Below are positions 42,844-53,832 of a stretch of DNA of 64,000 bases, piece by piece (the stretch's first letter is position 1; each line of letters begins with the position of its first letter). The position numbers and the translations under genes were made by a program. The stretch spans positions 1 through 64,000 of the forward strand of contig DF240029.1 of NCBI GenBank assembly GCA_000507305.1, given 5' to 3'. Under the pieces are notes generated by a model, which was not told the DNA's origin, made no database searches, and saw only the letters and a program-made list of their open reading frames with translations. Source of the DNA: Breviolum minutum Mf 1.05b.01. Its lineage: Eukaryota; Sar; Dinophyceae; Suessiales; Symbiodiniaceae.

Positions 42844-43213
42844 AGGGCAAAAGTCCTGTAAAATTGTTTTAAAAACCAACAGTTTCCTAAGAAGATGCTG
42901 GTAGATTTGTAGAATGATTGTTCCAGATGTTGTGAAGATTTACTTAAGATTCCATCAGCTGAGTCTCTTTTTGATAGATAGATATTTATATACTAGGTGA
43001 TTTAAAGTGACCTTTTGGATTCCCTAGTTGGAGGGTCACCAACAACTTCCTAAAATGGTCCCCAATTTCCGATGCCTTTAAAAGGTCACAAATCGCAGAA
43101 CCTGCCATTTTTTGTTGGATCCAACCAACCATTGCCCTACCCTTTGTCACCTCGATGGTGGCGACCTGGTGGTCCAAAACTGAGGTGTTGAACTTGCCGT
43201 TGTTGCCTGCAGA

Positions 43214-45794
43214 AACCTGGAGCTTCAACCGCGATTCCCTTCGAGACTCGACGCGGCGCAATTCCAGGCATTCGAAGACTTCGGATGCCACGGAGGAGCT
43301 AGCGCAACTAAATTGGGGATGTCTTGAGGGTGCAATTTTTGTATCTATAGGTGGTGGGTTTCAAAGAGGTTTTGTGTTTATCAAGTGTGTCTTTTACCTG
43401 CAAAAACGTGTTTTTTTGGGAAATGATCCAAAAAATTTGACCCCCAAGAAATTTTCAGGTTGGAAACTGTTTCCACCACCCACCAACTACCTGCAAGTGG
43501 TATGCCACAGGAGCTCCCTACGGAGGAGCTGCCTCGCAGCGATTCTCAGACAGAGGTGCGTTCTAAGGGGAAAAGATGTGACGTGATTGGGGATTCCACA
43601 CAACTTCAAATGGGGGGGGAATGAACTGGGCAACATTTTTTTTTTTGGGGGTGGGGGCCGGAAAGTTCAGCAGTTTTTTGGATTTCAGTTGTAGTGAAGA
43701 GTGATCATTTTTCTTTTTGGTCCAGCAACTCATGGATGGGTGGGGTTGGTACATGACATATTTCAGATGCAACTGCCATGAAGCACGAAAATAGTTTGCC
43801 AAGTTGCCAAGGACTTCCAAAGCCAAAATCGAAAAAAAATGGTTGACTGGAGGTTAGTAGTTCCAGTTTCCAGTCAGAGATTATTGGGATTCCTGGTGAC
43901 CACAGTGGCCCCATACCGTTTGCAGCGGGCCCCCGAGAGTTCTGGTTTCACCAGGCGAAGCTTTATGATGATGATGCTGAGACAGATCTCGCATCGGAAT
44001 ATTCGAGGCCTGTTTTCAAGATCCCAGAATGGAACACCAATCGAGGAACCTGAAGTTTTTAACCATCCATTTCAGATATGGTATAGGTTTTCAGTTCGTA
44101 GCTCAGGTGTTATACTGGAACAACCGTAAGCCGTCTCTGGGTCTTCCCATGCTTCAGTGATGTTTGCAAAACTGTGGAGAGAGGTTCCAAGCAACGAGAG
44201 CAATGGGAGGGTAGGAAGGGCCCATACTGTGATCTAGATGTCATCCTATGTTGGGCTTAAGAAGGTTGATCTGCATATTTGACGTCCATGCAACCGAAGC
44301 AACATCCCCAATTTGCAAGTTTTTCTGCGAAAATTGGAAGTCTTGGAGCAATGTTCCAAAACATCGGTCTTCTCTTCTTTGTTTATGGCTTAGCTGTTTG
44401 TCACAGTCACATTGTTTCCATTTTTTTCAGAATTTTCCAAAAAAGGAATTGAGAATTTACCAATCACTTTTCAACAAATGAACAATAAAAAAGGGACCCT
44501 GGTTGTTTAAACTTTTTTTTGGGAGAGAATCCTACCCCCAGTTATATAGGGGATGATAATAAACCATTGCAGGGATCCCTACTGTTGAAGAAATCCTGCA
44601 CCACCTAGGATGTATAAAACCTTGAAAAAAATGGAAGAGACGGATCCCAACCTCAACTGGGTTGTTCACAGATTTCTTCCAACAAAACATTCCCATGACG
44701 GATCCATGGGACGAACGGTATATTTACGTACATTTACCATAAAAATCAACCAAATGACTAGTGGCACAAGATTTCAGCCATCAACAGTAAACAAATGTCT
44801 TGGGGACTTTTTCAATCATTTTTGGAGCGGTCAGGTCTAACAGTGGTTGGAGCGAAAGGGAACACCTGGACGAGGCGCATGGATACGTAGCGAACGTGAG
44901 CCACCTTCGTGTTTTTCCGTTTCTTCATGGGAAATCAATGGGAAATCATATTTTCAGCAGTTGAATTTTTCAGCTTTACAGCTTTTTCAACTCCTTCCGT
45001 TTTGTGTTTCAGGACGAAGATGAGGTGTCAGCTCCCGGCACTCCCGGCTCCTTGTTGGTACCCACGGTAATTACGCCGGTGAAATCTCCAATGCGCAGCA
45101 GCCTACGTAGCGCCAAGAGCCCAAGAAGTTCGCAGGTGCGTCAGTTGGAGTGAAGCGATGGAGGGTTGCAAAGGGTGAGGCCTTCACCTCAACCCTTCCC
45201 CTGTAAATAGGGTTTTTTTGTGATAACCCCGAGGTCGAAACCCCATAAATATTTAAGGGCCATTTATTGGGGTGATCCCCCATAACTCCATTGAGAAATT
45301 AACGAAAAACGGGGGCATACCTTGGTACGGATTTTTCGGATGGAAAGTTGCCAAGACTTTTTGAAGAAGTTGAGCTGCTGAAAAGGTGGCAATCTTTATT
45401 TTCGTTATCGTTATTTTCGGATGGCTAAAAACCAGCCTGTTTGAATTTGCAACTAAACTCAAGTCGTATTGAGTGGTGTTTGATAAGAGAGGCATCCGGT
45501 CAATTGAAGGCAACTGCAAAAACTTAAGCTCTTCAATGTTTTGCAAATTGCGTGTGGTGATCAGTTGAAATGCATTGCTTCCGGAGATGCCATTTTTTCT
45601 TTTTGAGGTGTAAACTGGTGTACCTCAACTGGTACAGGACTTGAACATGTTTACTTTTAAACTTAGGAAACGGGGTGATATTCGAGATACTGTCTGTACA
45701 GTACGACCTTCAGGAAGGGTCGTGGTTTATCCCCACACTTCTCATGGTGGGACCCCAATGGGTGAACCCCTTCACCTTTAGGGTGGAGTAAGAC

Positions 45795-45882
<88 letters not shown>

Positions 45883-45910
45883 CGTTGTCGTTGGTGTTGG
45901 TGTTGGTGTT

Positions 45911-45948
<38 letters not shown>

Positions 45949-46203
45949 TGNGTTGTTCTCCCTCCCTTGGTTGAATATGGAGAAAAAGGTGAAAGCCTCC
46001 CTGTTTTTTTTGGGTCAACCCCTCCCGGCAAGGCCAGCGAGACGTCGTACCGAAGTCCCTTGAGCAGCTTTCAACTCTGGCGGCGTAACACGAAGGATAG
46101 CAACCAAAGTTCGGTCTACTTTGGCCGGCAAAGCGGCGAGTGGGACATTGGCAATCGCGCCAAGAGAAAACTGCAACTGGACAAAAACCGTGGCAGCCTG
46201 TGA
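43214..46203 (+). CDS. multi-exon gene, Ser/Arg-rich C-terminus
   Basis: Exons 43214-43329, 43511-43555, 43926-44045, 44158-44210, 45013-45135 and 46033-46203 join in phase, provided that 44046 is a GA donor (CGAG/GAACC). Otherwise the third exon ends at TGA 44051. Peptides in order: RDSLRDSTRRNSRHSKTSDA; GAPYGGAASQRFSDR; FWFHQAKLYDDDAETDLASE; MFAKLWREVPSNESNGR; a Pro/Ser-rich DEDEVSAPGTPGSLLVPTVI with RSSLRSAKSPRSSQ; and a basic tail ending KRKLQLDKNRGSL with TGA 46201. The 45013-45135/46033 join is the firmest. Ser/Arg-Pro sites suggest a phosphorylated, disordered protein. The last intron contains the large TTG/TG microsatellite. Confidence 0.5.
43350..43487. mobile_element. fold-back element, family G copy 2
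   Basis: Arms GGTGGTGGGTTTCAAAG and GTTTCCACCACCCACCAAC with interior GGGAAATGATCCAAAAAATT. Wholly inside the intron 43330-43510. Confidence 0.65.
44581..44788. mobile_element. family A element with insertion
   Basis: Left arm ACTGTTGAAGAAATCCTGCA, right end ATTTCAGCCATCAACAGT, interior CCACCTAGGATGTATAAAAC. It is longer than the other copies because about 90 unrelated bases lie before the right arm. Located in the intron 44211-45012. Confidence 0.6.
45796..45951. repeat. TTG, TTGGTG and TG microsatellite with an N
   Basis: (TTG)n to about 45882, then GTCGTTG/TTGGTG units, then (TG)n to about 45946 and an N at 45951. Lies within the intron 45136-46032. Confidence 0.95.
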
Positions 46204-47055
46204 TGACAGCATATCACATGTTTCTTTTCATGTGGAAGTGGCCATTTTGGATGCCATTTGTGCTTGACATGGACACATGTTGGTGTGGCAATAGATGATG
46301 TTTTTAGATATTTTTAGCTTTGTGTCCCGGAATTAATCAGTCATTCAATCACTGGCGTAAAGTGAGGTCAATTTTGCTAAGAAATGGCTTGGGAAGATGA
46401 TCGGAACATGAACATCTACAGAATTATCATTAAACATGACTTTTGAAGATGATTTTCCCTTTCCTCATTTCCTCACCTGGAGGGTAATCATGGAAAAAAA
46501 AACAGGTTGTCTGTCTTTTTGTTCACTTGTTGGTCCAAAAGATCTTGTACCAGGTTGGTCGGTCGTTCCTTTTAATCCCATCATCAATAAGGGTCCCATC
46601 ATCCGAGGCAAACGATGAACAACTCCGTGAAGGTGTTTTGCTGGGGCGGGGGTGTGTTGATAACAGGAAGCGTGACAGGTTTTGGCAAAGGAAAGGACAT
46701 CCCAAAGAACCTCATTAGGTGTAATTGATGCAAGGTAATGTTGAGTGCTGGGGAATGTTAAGTATGGTTAGATATGATGATTAAACCTGACTTTTCCATG
46801 GATATTTTGAGGAAACGCCCAGGTGTTTCTTGTCGGATTCATTGTGGGGTACTATTTGACCCTATCCCCAAAAGGTACGGAGTTCATGAAGGGACATTTC
46901 CCCAACAGTTTTCGAAATTCATGTTTGTGAAATATGATTTCGGCAGATTTTTTATCAGTGAAATGAATGGAAATGAGTCCATATATGCAACCCACTGAGA
47001 TTGCTTCATATGCAACTAGCTCTCGGGCGTTTTTTCCGGTTTTTTCACATCCAGG
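46204..47055. other. mostly non-coding
   Basis: A half-element of family C (GATGATTTTCCCTTTCCTCA to ACCTGGAGGGTA) lies at about 46441-46486. A short exon-like stretch at about 46606-46640 (ANDEQLRE) follows CATCCGAG and precedes GTGTTT. Nothing else. Confidence 0.35.
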
Positions 47056-48517
47056 GCATGGCGGGTTTTGCCTCTGAAGTGGCAGCCAAAACAGTGGATA
47101 AAGTCAAGAACTTTGCCATGCAAAGGACAGGGTGGATGAGAGCTGGGTGCGATGGGTGGTCAGGCCCATGAATGAGGACTAATGACTACCGGCACCATTG
47201 ACATACATGGATTTTCAGCCTACAAAAAACGGGTGGCTTAAATAGAGTACTGTAGCTGTTTTTTACGAAACATGGCCAGCCTGATTCACCCCATATTTTG
47301 GAATTCTGGCTTGGAATCCCCAACTCGAACATTGGGGCTTTGATAATCAGGGGGCAATTTACCAGAGCTTCAGGTAAAAGGCAAAGCGGCAAAACCCTCC
47401 TTTTTTAGATGTAAGGACTTGTTATGAAATCTCCAAGGTCCATCTTTGGCATGAAAGTTGGCAAAGATGTAGGCAGGTAAATCATTGGAAATCATTGAAA
47501 ATCATTGAGATCATTGGAAATCATTGCCATTTGGCATTCGTGACTACCAATAAACCCCCCCGGTGTTTTTTTGTTTGATTGAAAATTTCGAGAGCCAAAA
47601 TCGTCATGTAATTTTTTCGCGTATAGGAAGCTGAAACGTGGCATCCGTCACATGGAGTTCAACAGTAAAGTTTTGGTGCGGAAGGTGGGGCTTCGGTCTG
47701 ATGGCTGATGGTTTTTGTTCTATCCGTTTTTTATGGTGGCTTCCAAATTGGATGAGCAATTTGGATTGGTTCCGTGTACTAAAGTGTATAATCACCTCAT
47801 ATTAAACTCTTGGTTGGATTCATCTCCAAAGATAAGAATCAACTTTGATTCAGCAAACCTTGGGTAGAGATGTCGATCATAGCCTTAGCTGCATGGGGTG
47901 GAGAGCGGTGGGACGAGCCATTTTGGGCTCAAGCGCTTGTTGAAACAGGCAGTCAGATCTTACCTAGTTGATGGGTGAAGAAACTTGGCAAACCAGCGGC
48001 AAAGGTCAATTCAAATCATACATATATTGATAGACAAAAATACACATGACCTGCACTTTTTTGATATAGAATGTGTGGGATGTACTGCATACACCCGCAC
48101 ATCACACATATATATATATATATATATAGATAGATAGATAGATATTGATATTGATATACACACATTTATCTCTGTCTGTCCCTGCCTCTATAGATCCAGG
48201 AAATGAAAGACGGCATTCATTGAAAAACACCCTTGTCGCGATCTGGCATTGAGAAACAAACAAGACAATTTTATCCCAAAGATCCAAAAAAAAAGTAATA
48301 CAATATCTATAACCTATATATACACAGAAACTACATATTTTTCCTATTCACATCACAAAAAACGTACGTTTTTTTCATAGACCCCGTTACTTCTTTTTCG
48401 CCAACAAAGTCAACCTTCCTTCCTTCCAACGCCATGTTTCGTTGGCCTGAGCTGGGTGCCTTAGTAACTTCTGCATTGATCGCTGGGAGTATGTTCCTCT
48501 TGACCAACATCGTGAAG
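47056..48517 (+). CDS. three-exon fragment, membrane protein
   Basis: Exon 47056-47131 (acceptor CATCCAG) reads MAGFASEVAAKTVDKVKNFA. Exon 47627-47684 (acceptor GTATAG) continues in phase 2 with KLKRGIRHMEFNSKVLVRK. Exon 48410-48517 continues in phase 0 and contains a membrane segment (ELGALVTSALIAGSMFLLTN) before a GTGGCG donor. The amphipathic start followed by a basic stretch and a membrane helix suggests an organelle or endomembrane protein. Downstream, 48966 holds another membrane-helix exon whose phase does not join directly. The family B element lies just after the last donor and the spliced-leader relic lies in the second intron. Confidence 0.55.
47916..47933 (+). other. relic dinoflagellate spliced-leader sequence
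   Basis: AGCCATTTTGGGCTCAAG equals the 3-prime 17 bases of the dinoflagellate spliced leader (AGCCATTTTGGCTCAAG) with one extra G. The preceding GACG resembles the leader's CCGT with the T lost. Such relics mark mRNAs that were reverse-transcribed and inserted into the genome. No clear gene follows: a 14-codon frame (RLLKQAVRSYLVDG) ends in TGA. Confidence 0.65.
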
Positions 48518-48545
48518 GTGGCGGGGGGTTTTTGGGTCTTCCAAA

Positions 48546-48670
48546 TGGATGTTTCCGAAAATAGGGGGTGTTTCCCCAAAATGGATGGGTTTATTTATAA
48601 TTTATAATGGAAAACCCTATTTTTTAATGGATGATTTGGGTGGAAGTACCACTATTTTCGGAAACATCCA
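48546..48670. mobile_element. fold-back element, family B copy 2
   Basis: Perfect 19-base arms TGGATGTTTCCGAAAATAG (48546-48564) and complement (48652-48670). The interior repeats CCCCAAAATGGATGG and ATGGATGATTTGGG as in copy 1 at 17224. It starts 28 bases after the donor of the exon 48410-48517. Confidence 0.85.
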
Positions 48671-48965
48671 AATACCTCCTGAGGTGAATGGTGTTTGATC
48701 GGTATGTTTTTGGGGTCCAAAATACCTCCAAAAACCAAGGTGTTTGGAAGCCTAGGGTTAGTGAGTTTTTGGAAACTTTGCGGGAACTTTTGGCAAAAAA
48801 AACGGACCAGAACAAAAAAACAGAAGACATATTTAATCCCGGCAAATTTGATCTCAAAAAATACGCCATGAGTTTGAAAAAAAACCAAACTTTTGGTGAC
48901 AACATTCAGGGAGGATTATATTTGTTGATTCCCCCGACCTCTGTTTTCTTTTGTGTCCTGGGAAG

Positions 48966-49185
48966 ATGGACGGATGATTTAGTGAGAGCATGGTCCCAGG
49001 ATGCCTTTCCACCCTTGAGCCTAGTGATGCTACGCTTGCTGGTTGGATGCGGTGGCTTGCTGCTAGCCTACTTGGGTGCTAAGGCCTTTTTGCATTTTCG
49101 AGAGTTGAGGAAAGAAGATGATATTTCAAAATTTTGGGACTCACAACCCACCCAAACCCCACCCAAAACCCCATCAAAACTTTGA
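48966..49185 (+). CDS. putative exon with membrane helix
   Basis: Acceptor TGGGAAG. Reads WTDDLVRAWSQDAFPPLSLV and then a hydrophobic helix (RLLVGCGGLLLAYLGAKAFL) followed by a charged RELRKEDD. It may continue the 47056-48517 gene. The frame remains open to 49185 but the Pro/Thr-rich end may be intron. Confidence 0.45.
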
Positions 49186-49207
49186 TGGTAGGAGAATTTA
49201 AACGGAG

Positions 49208-49315
49208 CCAAAAATGGTCGGCCCAATCAACCGATTGAAGCGGCAGGTTGTTGGCTTGGAGAAGGTACAAATCTCCATGGAGGACTGTCAGACAATCGGG
49301 GAGTGGATGGGCTGA
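49208..49315 (+). CDS. putative terminal exon, hypothetical protein
   Basis: After AACGGAG the frame reads MVGPINRLKRQVVGLEKVQI and SMEDCQTIGEWMG with TGA at 49313. Basic, then acidic; coil-like. Possibly the C-terminus of the upstream membrane protein gene. Confidence 0.45.
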   Translation, partial: PKMVGPINRLKRQVVGLEKVQISMEDCQTIGEWMG

Positions 49316-49480
49316 AGGTGTGATTTTTTCCCAAAAGGTGGGTGTAGTAAGAGGTCAATTCTTGAAACGTTTTTTTAACCCACAAGAGGCAGAAAAACCA
49401 TTGACTGGAAGATGGCATCAATGCTTGTTTAAATCTGAAAAAATCAGGTGGTGATGAGGTGCGTCTGAAGGGTGTGTAAG

Positions 49481-49573
49481 GATACCCTCCTTGAAACCAA
49501 CAGTTCGCCCCTGAAAAAGGATGGTTGGAAGATGAATTTGAATTTTTTTGGGATGGCTCATTTTCAGGGGCTG
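49481..49573. mobile_element. family C copy 5, right arm eroded
   Basis: TACCCTCCTTGAAACCAACA, the inner CGCCCCTGAAAA/TTTTCAGGGG hairpin and GGATGGTTGGAAGATGA are present, but the outer right arm is lost. Confidence 0.6.
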
Positions 49574-49791
49574 TTTTTTTTTTGCTCATGCCATTTGGTT
49601 CCCTTGCGAGGAAACTTTGATTCTCTGCGTCATTGGCTGGATGCTTGGAAATGTAAAATTGGGGGGATGGTTGGTTGTAGTTGCTGATTTTGATATATTT
49701 TTATTTTTACTTTTTTCTGAGTGGTCTATAATAGAATCTAGATAACTAGTGTAGTGTATATTTTGAGATTGTTGGATATTAACTATACCCA

Positions 49792-49818
49792 GATGATGAC
49801 GATGACGATGACGATGAC

Positions 49819-49884
<66 letters not shown>
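49792..49884. repeat. GAC-GAT microsatellite
   Basis: (GATGAC)n followed by about twenty GAT units; short TGTATCAT repeats follow at 49919-49950. Confidence 0.95.
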
Positions 49885-50194
49885 AGCGATTCTGTAGGTA
49901 GCGTGTAGCAGCCTGTAGCATGTATCATCTGTCATGTATCATGTATCATTGTCCGGAAGCAAGCAAGTCGATCGGAAAGACACCAAGGGTGAAGCATGTG
50001 CAAATCACTTTTCGTTTGGGACGCTTCTTTCAACTTACCTGCTTGATATGAACTTCTCATTTTTTTCAGGCCCCCAAAAAGATTCCAGACCGGTTTGCAG
50101 TTCCAAACCTTTCTGTCAAAGAAAACCTCTTCCAGGTCCATTCTCAACTTCAGAAATGGGGTTCGGGTTCCCCTAGCCTGGCCCTACCTGAACC

Positions 50195-50323
50195 ATGCCC
50201 GCCACAGCTGCTGGGGTGGAGCCTAGGATGAATACGGTGCTGCCATACAGCCTCTACGCTGCAGCCTTGGGCAAGGGTGAATCCGTGAGCGCGGCTTCGG
50301 CTTTGGTACCTTGGGAGTATTAA
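50195..50323 (+). CDS. small ORF or terminal exon, Ala-rich
   Basis: ATG 50195, 42 residues (MPATAAGVEPRMNTVLPYSL, then YAAALGKGESVSAASALVPW), TAA at 50321. GC-rich and flanked by AT-rich sequence. An in-frame TGA precedes the ATG. Unknown function. Confidence 0.45.
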   Translation: MPATAAGVEPRMNTVLPYSLYAAALGKGESVSAASALVPWEY

Positions 50324-50500
50324 AGGATGATGATGAACATGATGAAGAAGATGAAGAAGCAAAAGAAGAAGATGATGATGATTATTAGTATTATTGTTAT
50401 AATGATTATTATAGTAATTATTATTATTATTATTATTATCATTATGATTCTTACTATTACTAAGTTAGTATTATTAAGTTCAAAGATTTTCTTTTCTTTT
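50324..50500. repeat. GAT/GAA/TTA low-complexity tract
   Basis: Decayed trinucleotide tract beginning directly after the stop of the previous ORF. Confidence 0.8.
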
Positions 50501-50602
50501 AGATGATGATAGCAGAAAAACATCCTTTTTGGGTGTAGGACTAGCTACTCGTAGTGAAACGCTGTCAACACCTGTTTATTGCTGGTTGACTACGAAAAAC
50601 AC

Positions 50603-50734
50603 CACGGGTCCCGTGAGGCGGGTGCTACTCCCATCTTCACTGCTCTGATCGGCCACGCAACCCCGGCATTTCGGCAGTGGCCTGGGGCGGCAACCTCCTG
50701 GGCGGCGGAGGGACGAGGTTACGGCTGTTGGTGA
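50603..50734 (+). CDS. putative terminal exon, Ala/Gly-rich
   Basis: Open frame ending in TGA at 50732 (HGSREAGATPIFTALIGHAT, then a Trp/Pro/Ala-rich end). GC-rich third positions; other frames are partly open. A family E element begins 16 bases after the stop. Confidence 0.4.
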   Translation, partial: HGSREAGATPIFTALIGHATPAFRQWPGAATSWAAEGRGYGCW

Positions 50735-50750
50735 TTTTTTGGATGGAGAC

Positions 50751-50916
50751 ATTTTCAACTAATGGGTAAATGGGTGGTTTGGGGTCCCGGTGGTTTGGAT
50801 TTTTCTGGGATCCCCGAAAATGAAAGGGATTGGGATTGTTACTTAGGGGTTACCCCGATGCTAAAATCCCAAACCACCTGGGCCACAAACCACCTATTTA
50901 CCCATTAGTTGAAAAT
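50751..50916. mobile_element. fold-back element, family E, complete
   Basis: 30-base arms at 50751-50780 and 50887-50916 that match at 29 positions; the outer part is ATTTTCAACTAATGGGTAAA. An inner arm pair (CCGGTGGTTTGGATTTT / AAATCCCAAACCACC) makes a second hairpin level. A partial copy lies at 38331. Confidence 0.85.
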
Positions 50917-51293
50917 TTCTGGAGGATTCGGATTCACATTCGGATGGACACATGACATGAATTCTTGTCTACAAACGAGACTTTCGAGGTGAAGGTTTTT
51001 TTGATTTCCACTAGATCGGAGATCAGTTGAAGGGGTAGGGATGCAATCTTGAAAATAAACTCAGGATACTTTCCCATCCTCCGGCACTGGTCCTCTTAAA
51101 GCACTTGGACCCTCCCTAAAGTTGACAGCTCTCACACCCTTGAGAAAATGTCATCCTTCAGCTTGGAGTCTACTTTTGTTTCCCTCTGTTTTTAAAGTTT
51201 CCGAGTCCACCTGGCAACAAAAACATGCAAAAAACACCTATCCCTTCGTTGAAACTCCATACATCCACCAGCCTGTGCCGGTCACCAGTCCAG

Positions 51294-51368
51294 GTCTTTT
51301 GCTTGGCATTTCTGGTGTTTTGCTCATCGTCTTTCGCCGGGGTAGCTGGAGTCATGGAAGCTTTCAAG
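51294..51368 (+). CDS. putative exon encoding a membrane helix
   Basis: Acceptor AGTCCAG, donor GTTTAG, exactly 25 codons: VFCLAFLVFCSSSFAGVAGV then MEAFK. Strongly hydrophobic. A longer overlapping frame (51122-51475) is less convincing. Confidence 0.4.
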
Positions 51369-52313
51369 GTTTAGGGCTGCAGTTCATGGGAGTCCTATGT
51401 AAGGCACGGGGGGCCCAAGGAGTCCTGGTGAACCCCTGGGGGGAGGTTGGTGGAAAATATGAACCCCCTTACTAAATGGAGAGGAACCTAAACTCATCAT
51501 GAAAATAGGGACCCGATTTTTCCAATTGATGATGGGAGGAAGGGTATGTTTTTTTGTCTTTTTGGATGGTTGAGATGTTGATTTGGTTGATTGACAGAAG
51601 TGTGGTTATTATGAGGCTAGAGATAGAAGAGGTTCCGCCAGTAGCGAGGAAGTTCGGTGTTGGATGCGCGGATTGCTAGTTTCGGTCCACTCCTTTTTTT
51701 TTGGTAGTGACTCTGGAGGAATAGCGAAAAGGAAATTCGGATGGGTCGAATGTAAAAACATAGGTTGAATCATCTTTTAAGGGGGAAAGCACCAGGATTC
51801 ACATCCATATTTTTAGTAGAGAGTTCCTTAATGAAACCTTCATTTGTGACTGGCATCCGTTGAGGCCGCTGCTGCTTGCCTCACACAAGCCAAGAATTCC
51901 AGGATCTGTTGGAGCTGTGTGCGATGCCACCAAAAATCCATTTGAATTGTTGGTTCATGTGGGGGAAATGACAAGCAAACAGACTTTACTCATTTTTACG
52001 CTGGTTGTTCACCGGGAGCTATGGAAGAAAAGGTAATTTGAAAAGGGTAAGGTCCAATTTGTAGATTGTGGAAGGAAAAGATGGTCCAGTAAATGGTCAT
52101 TTTTTCCAATGGTTGCTGGCAGCTCTCTAGGAAGGTTGTGTCGCTTTTCGTGAGCCAAAAAACCCTCCTACTTTCCATTGAATCCTGGTTGTTTAATAGG
52201 GATCCTGATAATGGCTTGTGAAACAATCCCTATATAGACTGGGATAATCCCTTCCAGAAAACTGGGGTAGGATAGGATGTCATCCCGAAACACATCCCCT
52301 AAACAACCACCAG
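51369..52313. other. no gene seen
   Basis: AT-rich. The segments 52165-52275 contain CCCTATATAGACTGGGATA and ACTGGGGTAGGATAGGAT, which belong to a short CCCAGTTATATAGGG-type repeat also seen at 41020-41070 and 44531-44570. Confidence 0.45.
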
Positions 52314-52437
52314 GGGGCCCTGTTTTTCGTTTGCCGGAGGAAACATTTGAGAGCTTCACCCTTGCTGCAAGCATTAGTGCAAGCAGCCTCTGGCGCAGCA
52401 TTAGCTGCAGCTTGGAGGAAATTGGGAGGGGAGGGGG
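52314..52437 (+). CDS. putative exon, Ala/Leu-rich
   Basis: Acceptor CCACCAG, donor GTGGCA. The preferred frame reads ALFFVCRRKHLRASPLLQAL and then VQAASGAALAAAWRKLG, a hydrophobic and then amphipathic helix. Another frame is also open across the exon. Confidence 0.4.
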
Positions 52438-53133
52438 GTGGCAGCTTCCATCATCATTGGTGGTTGGTGTTGGTGCTGCATTTCTATCCATCTTCATCTA
52501 CATCTTGCATGTCTTAGAATCATCATTTCTTGCACACGTTTTTTGCTTGGTTGATGTGACTCTAAAAGTTGCTTGTGAAATGATTTTAGTGCCCAAATGT
52601 TGAGGTCGTTTTGTCCCTTTCCTTGGATGGCACTGGTGCAACACCACAATGGTTAGACCCACTGGACCTTGTGCACGGACAAGGCGGAGTTGGGGACCTT
52701 CAAAATCTGAACAGGTCTTACACGAAAGCTGTCCGGGGGTCGTCAAAAATATCTTGTTGGGTTTTACTTATATATATAGATTGTTGAAGATTAACATGTG
52801 GGCGCTTTAGCTTCTTCAAGAGATGTTCCGAAGCTTCCAAAGGATCTCTTGATCACCAATGGATTCATCTTGAAGTATATCATTGTTATATCATCTACAG
52901 ATATATGTTTAGTCTTTTTGAGCCTTTCATTTTACGTGATGTCATAGGCTCAGGCTCTTTCATCCTGCATCATACTCCTCAAATCAGTTTGCGTGACACA
53001 TCAACTGGATATCCTACTAGGTGGGCCCCTACTAGTTATAAGTAGGGTTCTAACTCCACTTAAAGGGGTGAAATAACCCGAGTTACCCATTTATTTTCGG
53101 CCATTTATAAGGGGCCCAAAATCACCTCCATGT

Positions 53134-53343
53134 ATGACGATAGGCAACCTGGACCCACCGAACGTACCAGGCTACAACTTCTTGCGAAAGGTTTCGCAAG
53201 ACGAATGGCTCTGCCTGCTGCTGATGTCACTGCTGGGTAGTTGCATCGTCTACCTTCTCCAGCCCCTTGGTCGAGAGTACCTCAGCCTTGGCAGCTCTAA
53301 TTTGCTCCCCAAATTTATTGGAATCCAAATGAACCGCCTCTAA
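53134..53343 (+). CDS. small membrane protein or terminal exon
   Basis: 69 residues to TAA. A charged start is followed by a membrane helix (WLCLLLMSLLGSCIVYLLQP) and a polar tail. A second frame is open over the first 110 bases (MYDDRQPGPTERTRLQLLAK), so the first half is ambiguous. Confidence 0.4.
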   Translation: MTIGNLDPPNVPGYNFLRKVSQDEWLCLLLMSLLGSCIVYLLQPLGREYLSLGSSNLLPKFIGIQMNRL

Positions 53344-53680
53344 AAGAACCTTGTGTTGATTTGTCTTGTTTGTAAAGGATGAGAATTTCTGTACTGGTAT
53401 TACATACAAAATGGCGGTTCATCAAGTTGGGATGATTCTCAAAAAGCTTGAAAAAAAACAAACCAAACATTAACCATAGGCAATCTATAGCGTGCTACCC
53501 CCCGGTTGGTCACCCCGAAAGGTAGTGGCTAGTTGGGGAATCCTACCCCAAAATGGCCGAAACATTCTGAGTTACAGGATTTATTTCATAAACATTGCCC
53601 AGATTCATAGACCCTGTAGGAACGTCCTTAAAACGCCCCCCAGTTTTTGGATCCGTTGCATCCGTTCTCCTCTCCTGCAG

Positions 53681-53832
53681 GTTTTTCCTGCTGGCACGTG
53701 TAGGTGCTGTACGACAAAGCTTGATGGATCAGCTGGCGTCCTTTGGTGGATGGAGATGGCGGGCCACCATCCCAGGGACCAACAAATGGATAGAGATCCC
53801 AAGATGGAACTGACTACCCGGAATAGAACTAG
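53681..53832 (+). CDS. exon ending at a family G intron
   Basis: Acceptor CTCCTGCAG. The frame that stays open to the donor reads FPAGTCRCCTTKLDGSAGVL and then a Trp/Met/Asp-rich stretch. It ends in phase 2 exactly where the element at 53833 begins (ACTAG/GTGGTGG). Joining to 53928 gives an open continuation (REFLCGFTNKKNAGDLGIEK) to TGA at about 53999. Confidence 0.4.

Noticed and set aside
45663..46031. Poly-Gln/Asn and His-Thr proteins on the minus strand
   Set aside because: Translation of the intronic TTG/TG microsatellite in the wrong strand.
46233..46248. GGCCATTTTGGATGCC as a second spliced-leader relic
   Set aside because: Only about ten bases agree and the 3-prime CTCAAG part is absent, unlike the match at 47916.
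14341..50500. CRISPR-like arrays suggested by evenly spaced short repeats
   Set aside because: The repeats are microsatellites or fold-back elements without constant spacers, and the genome is eukaryotic.
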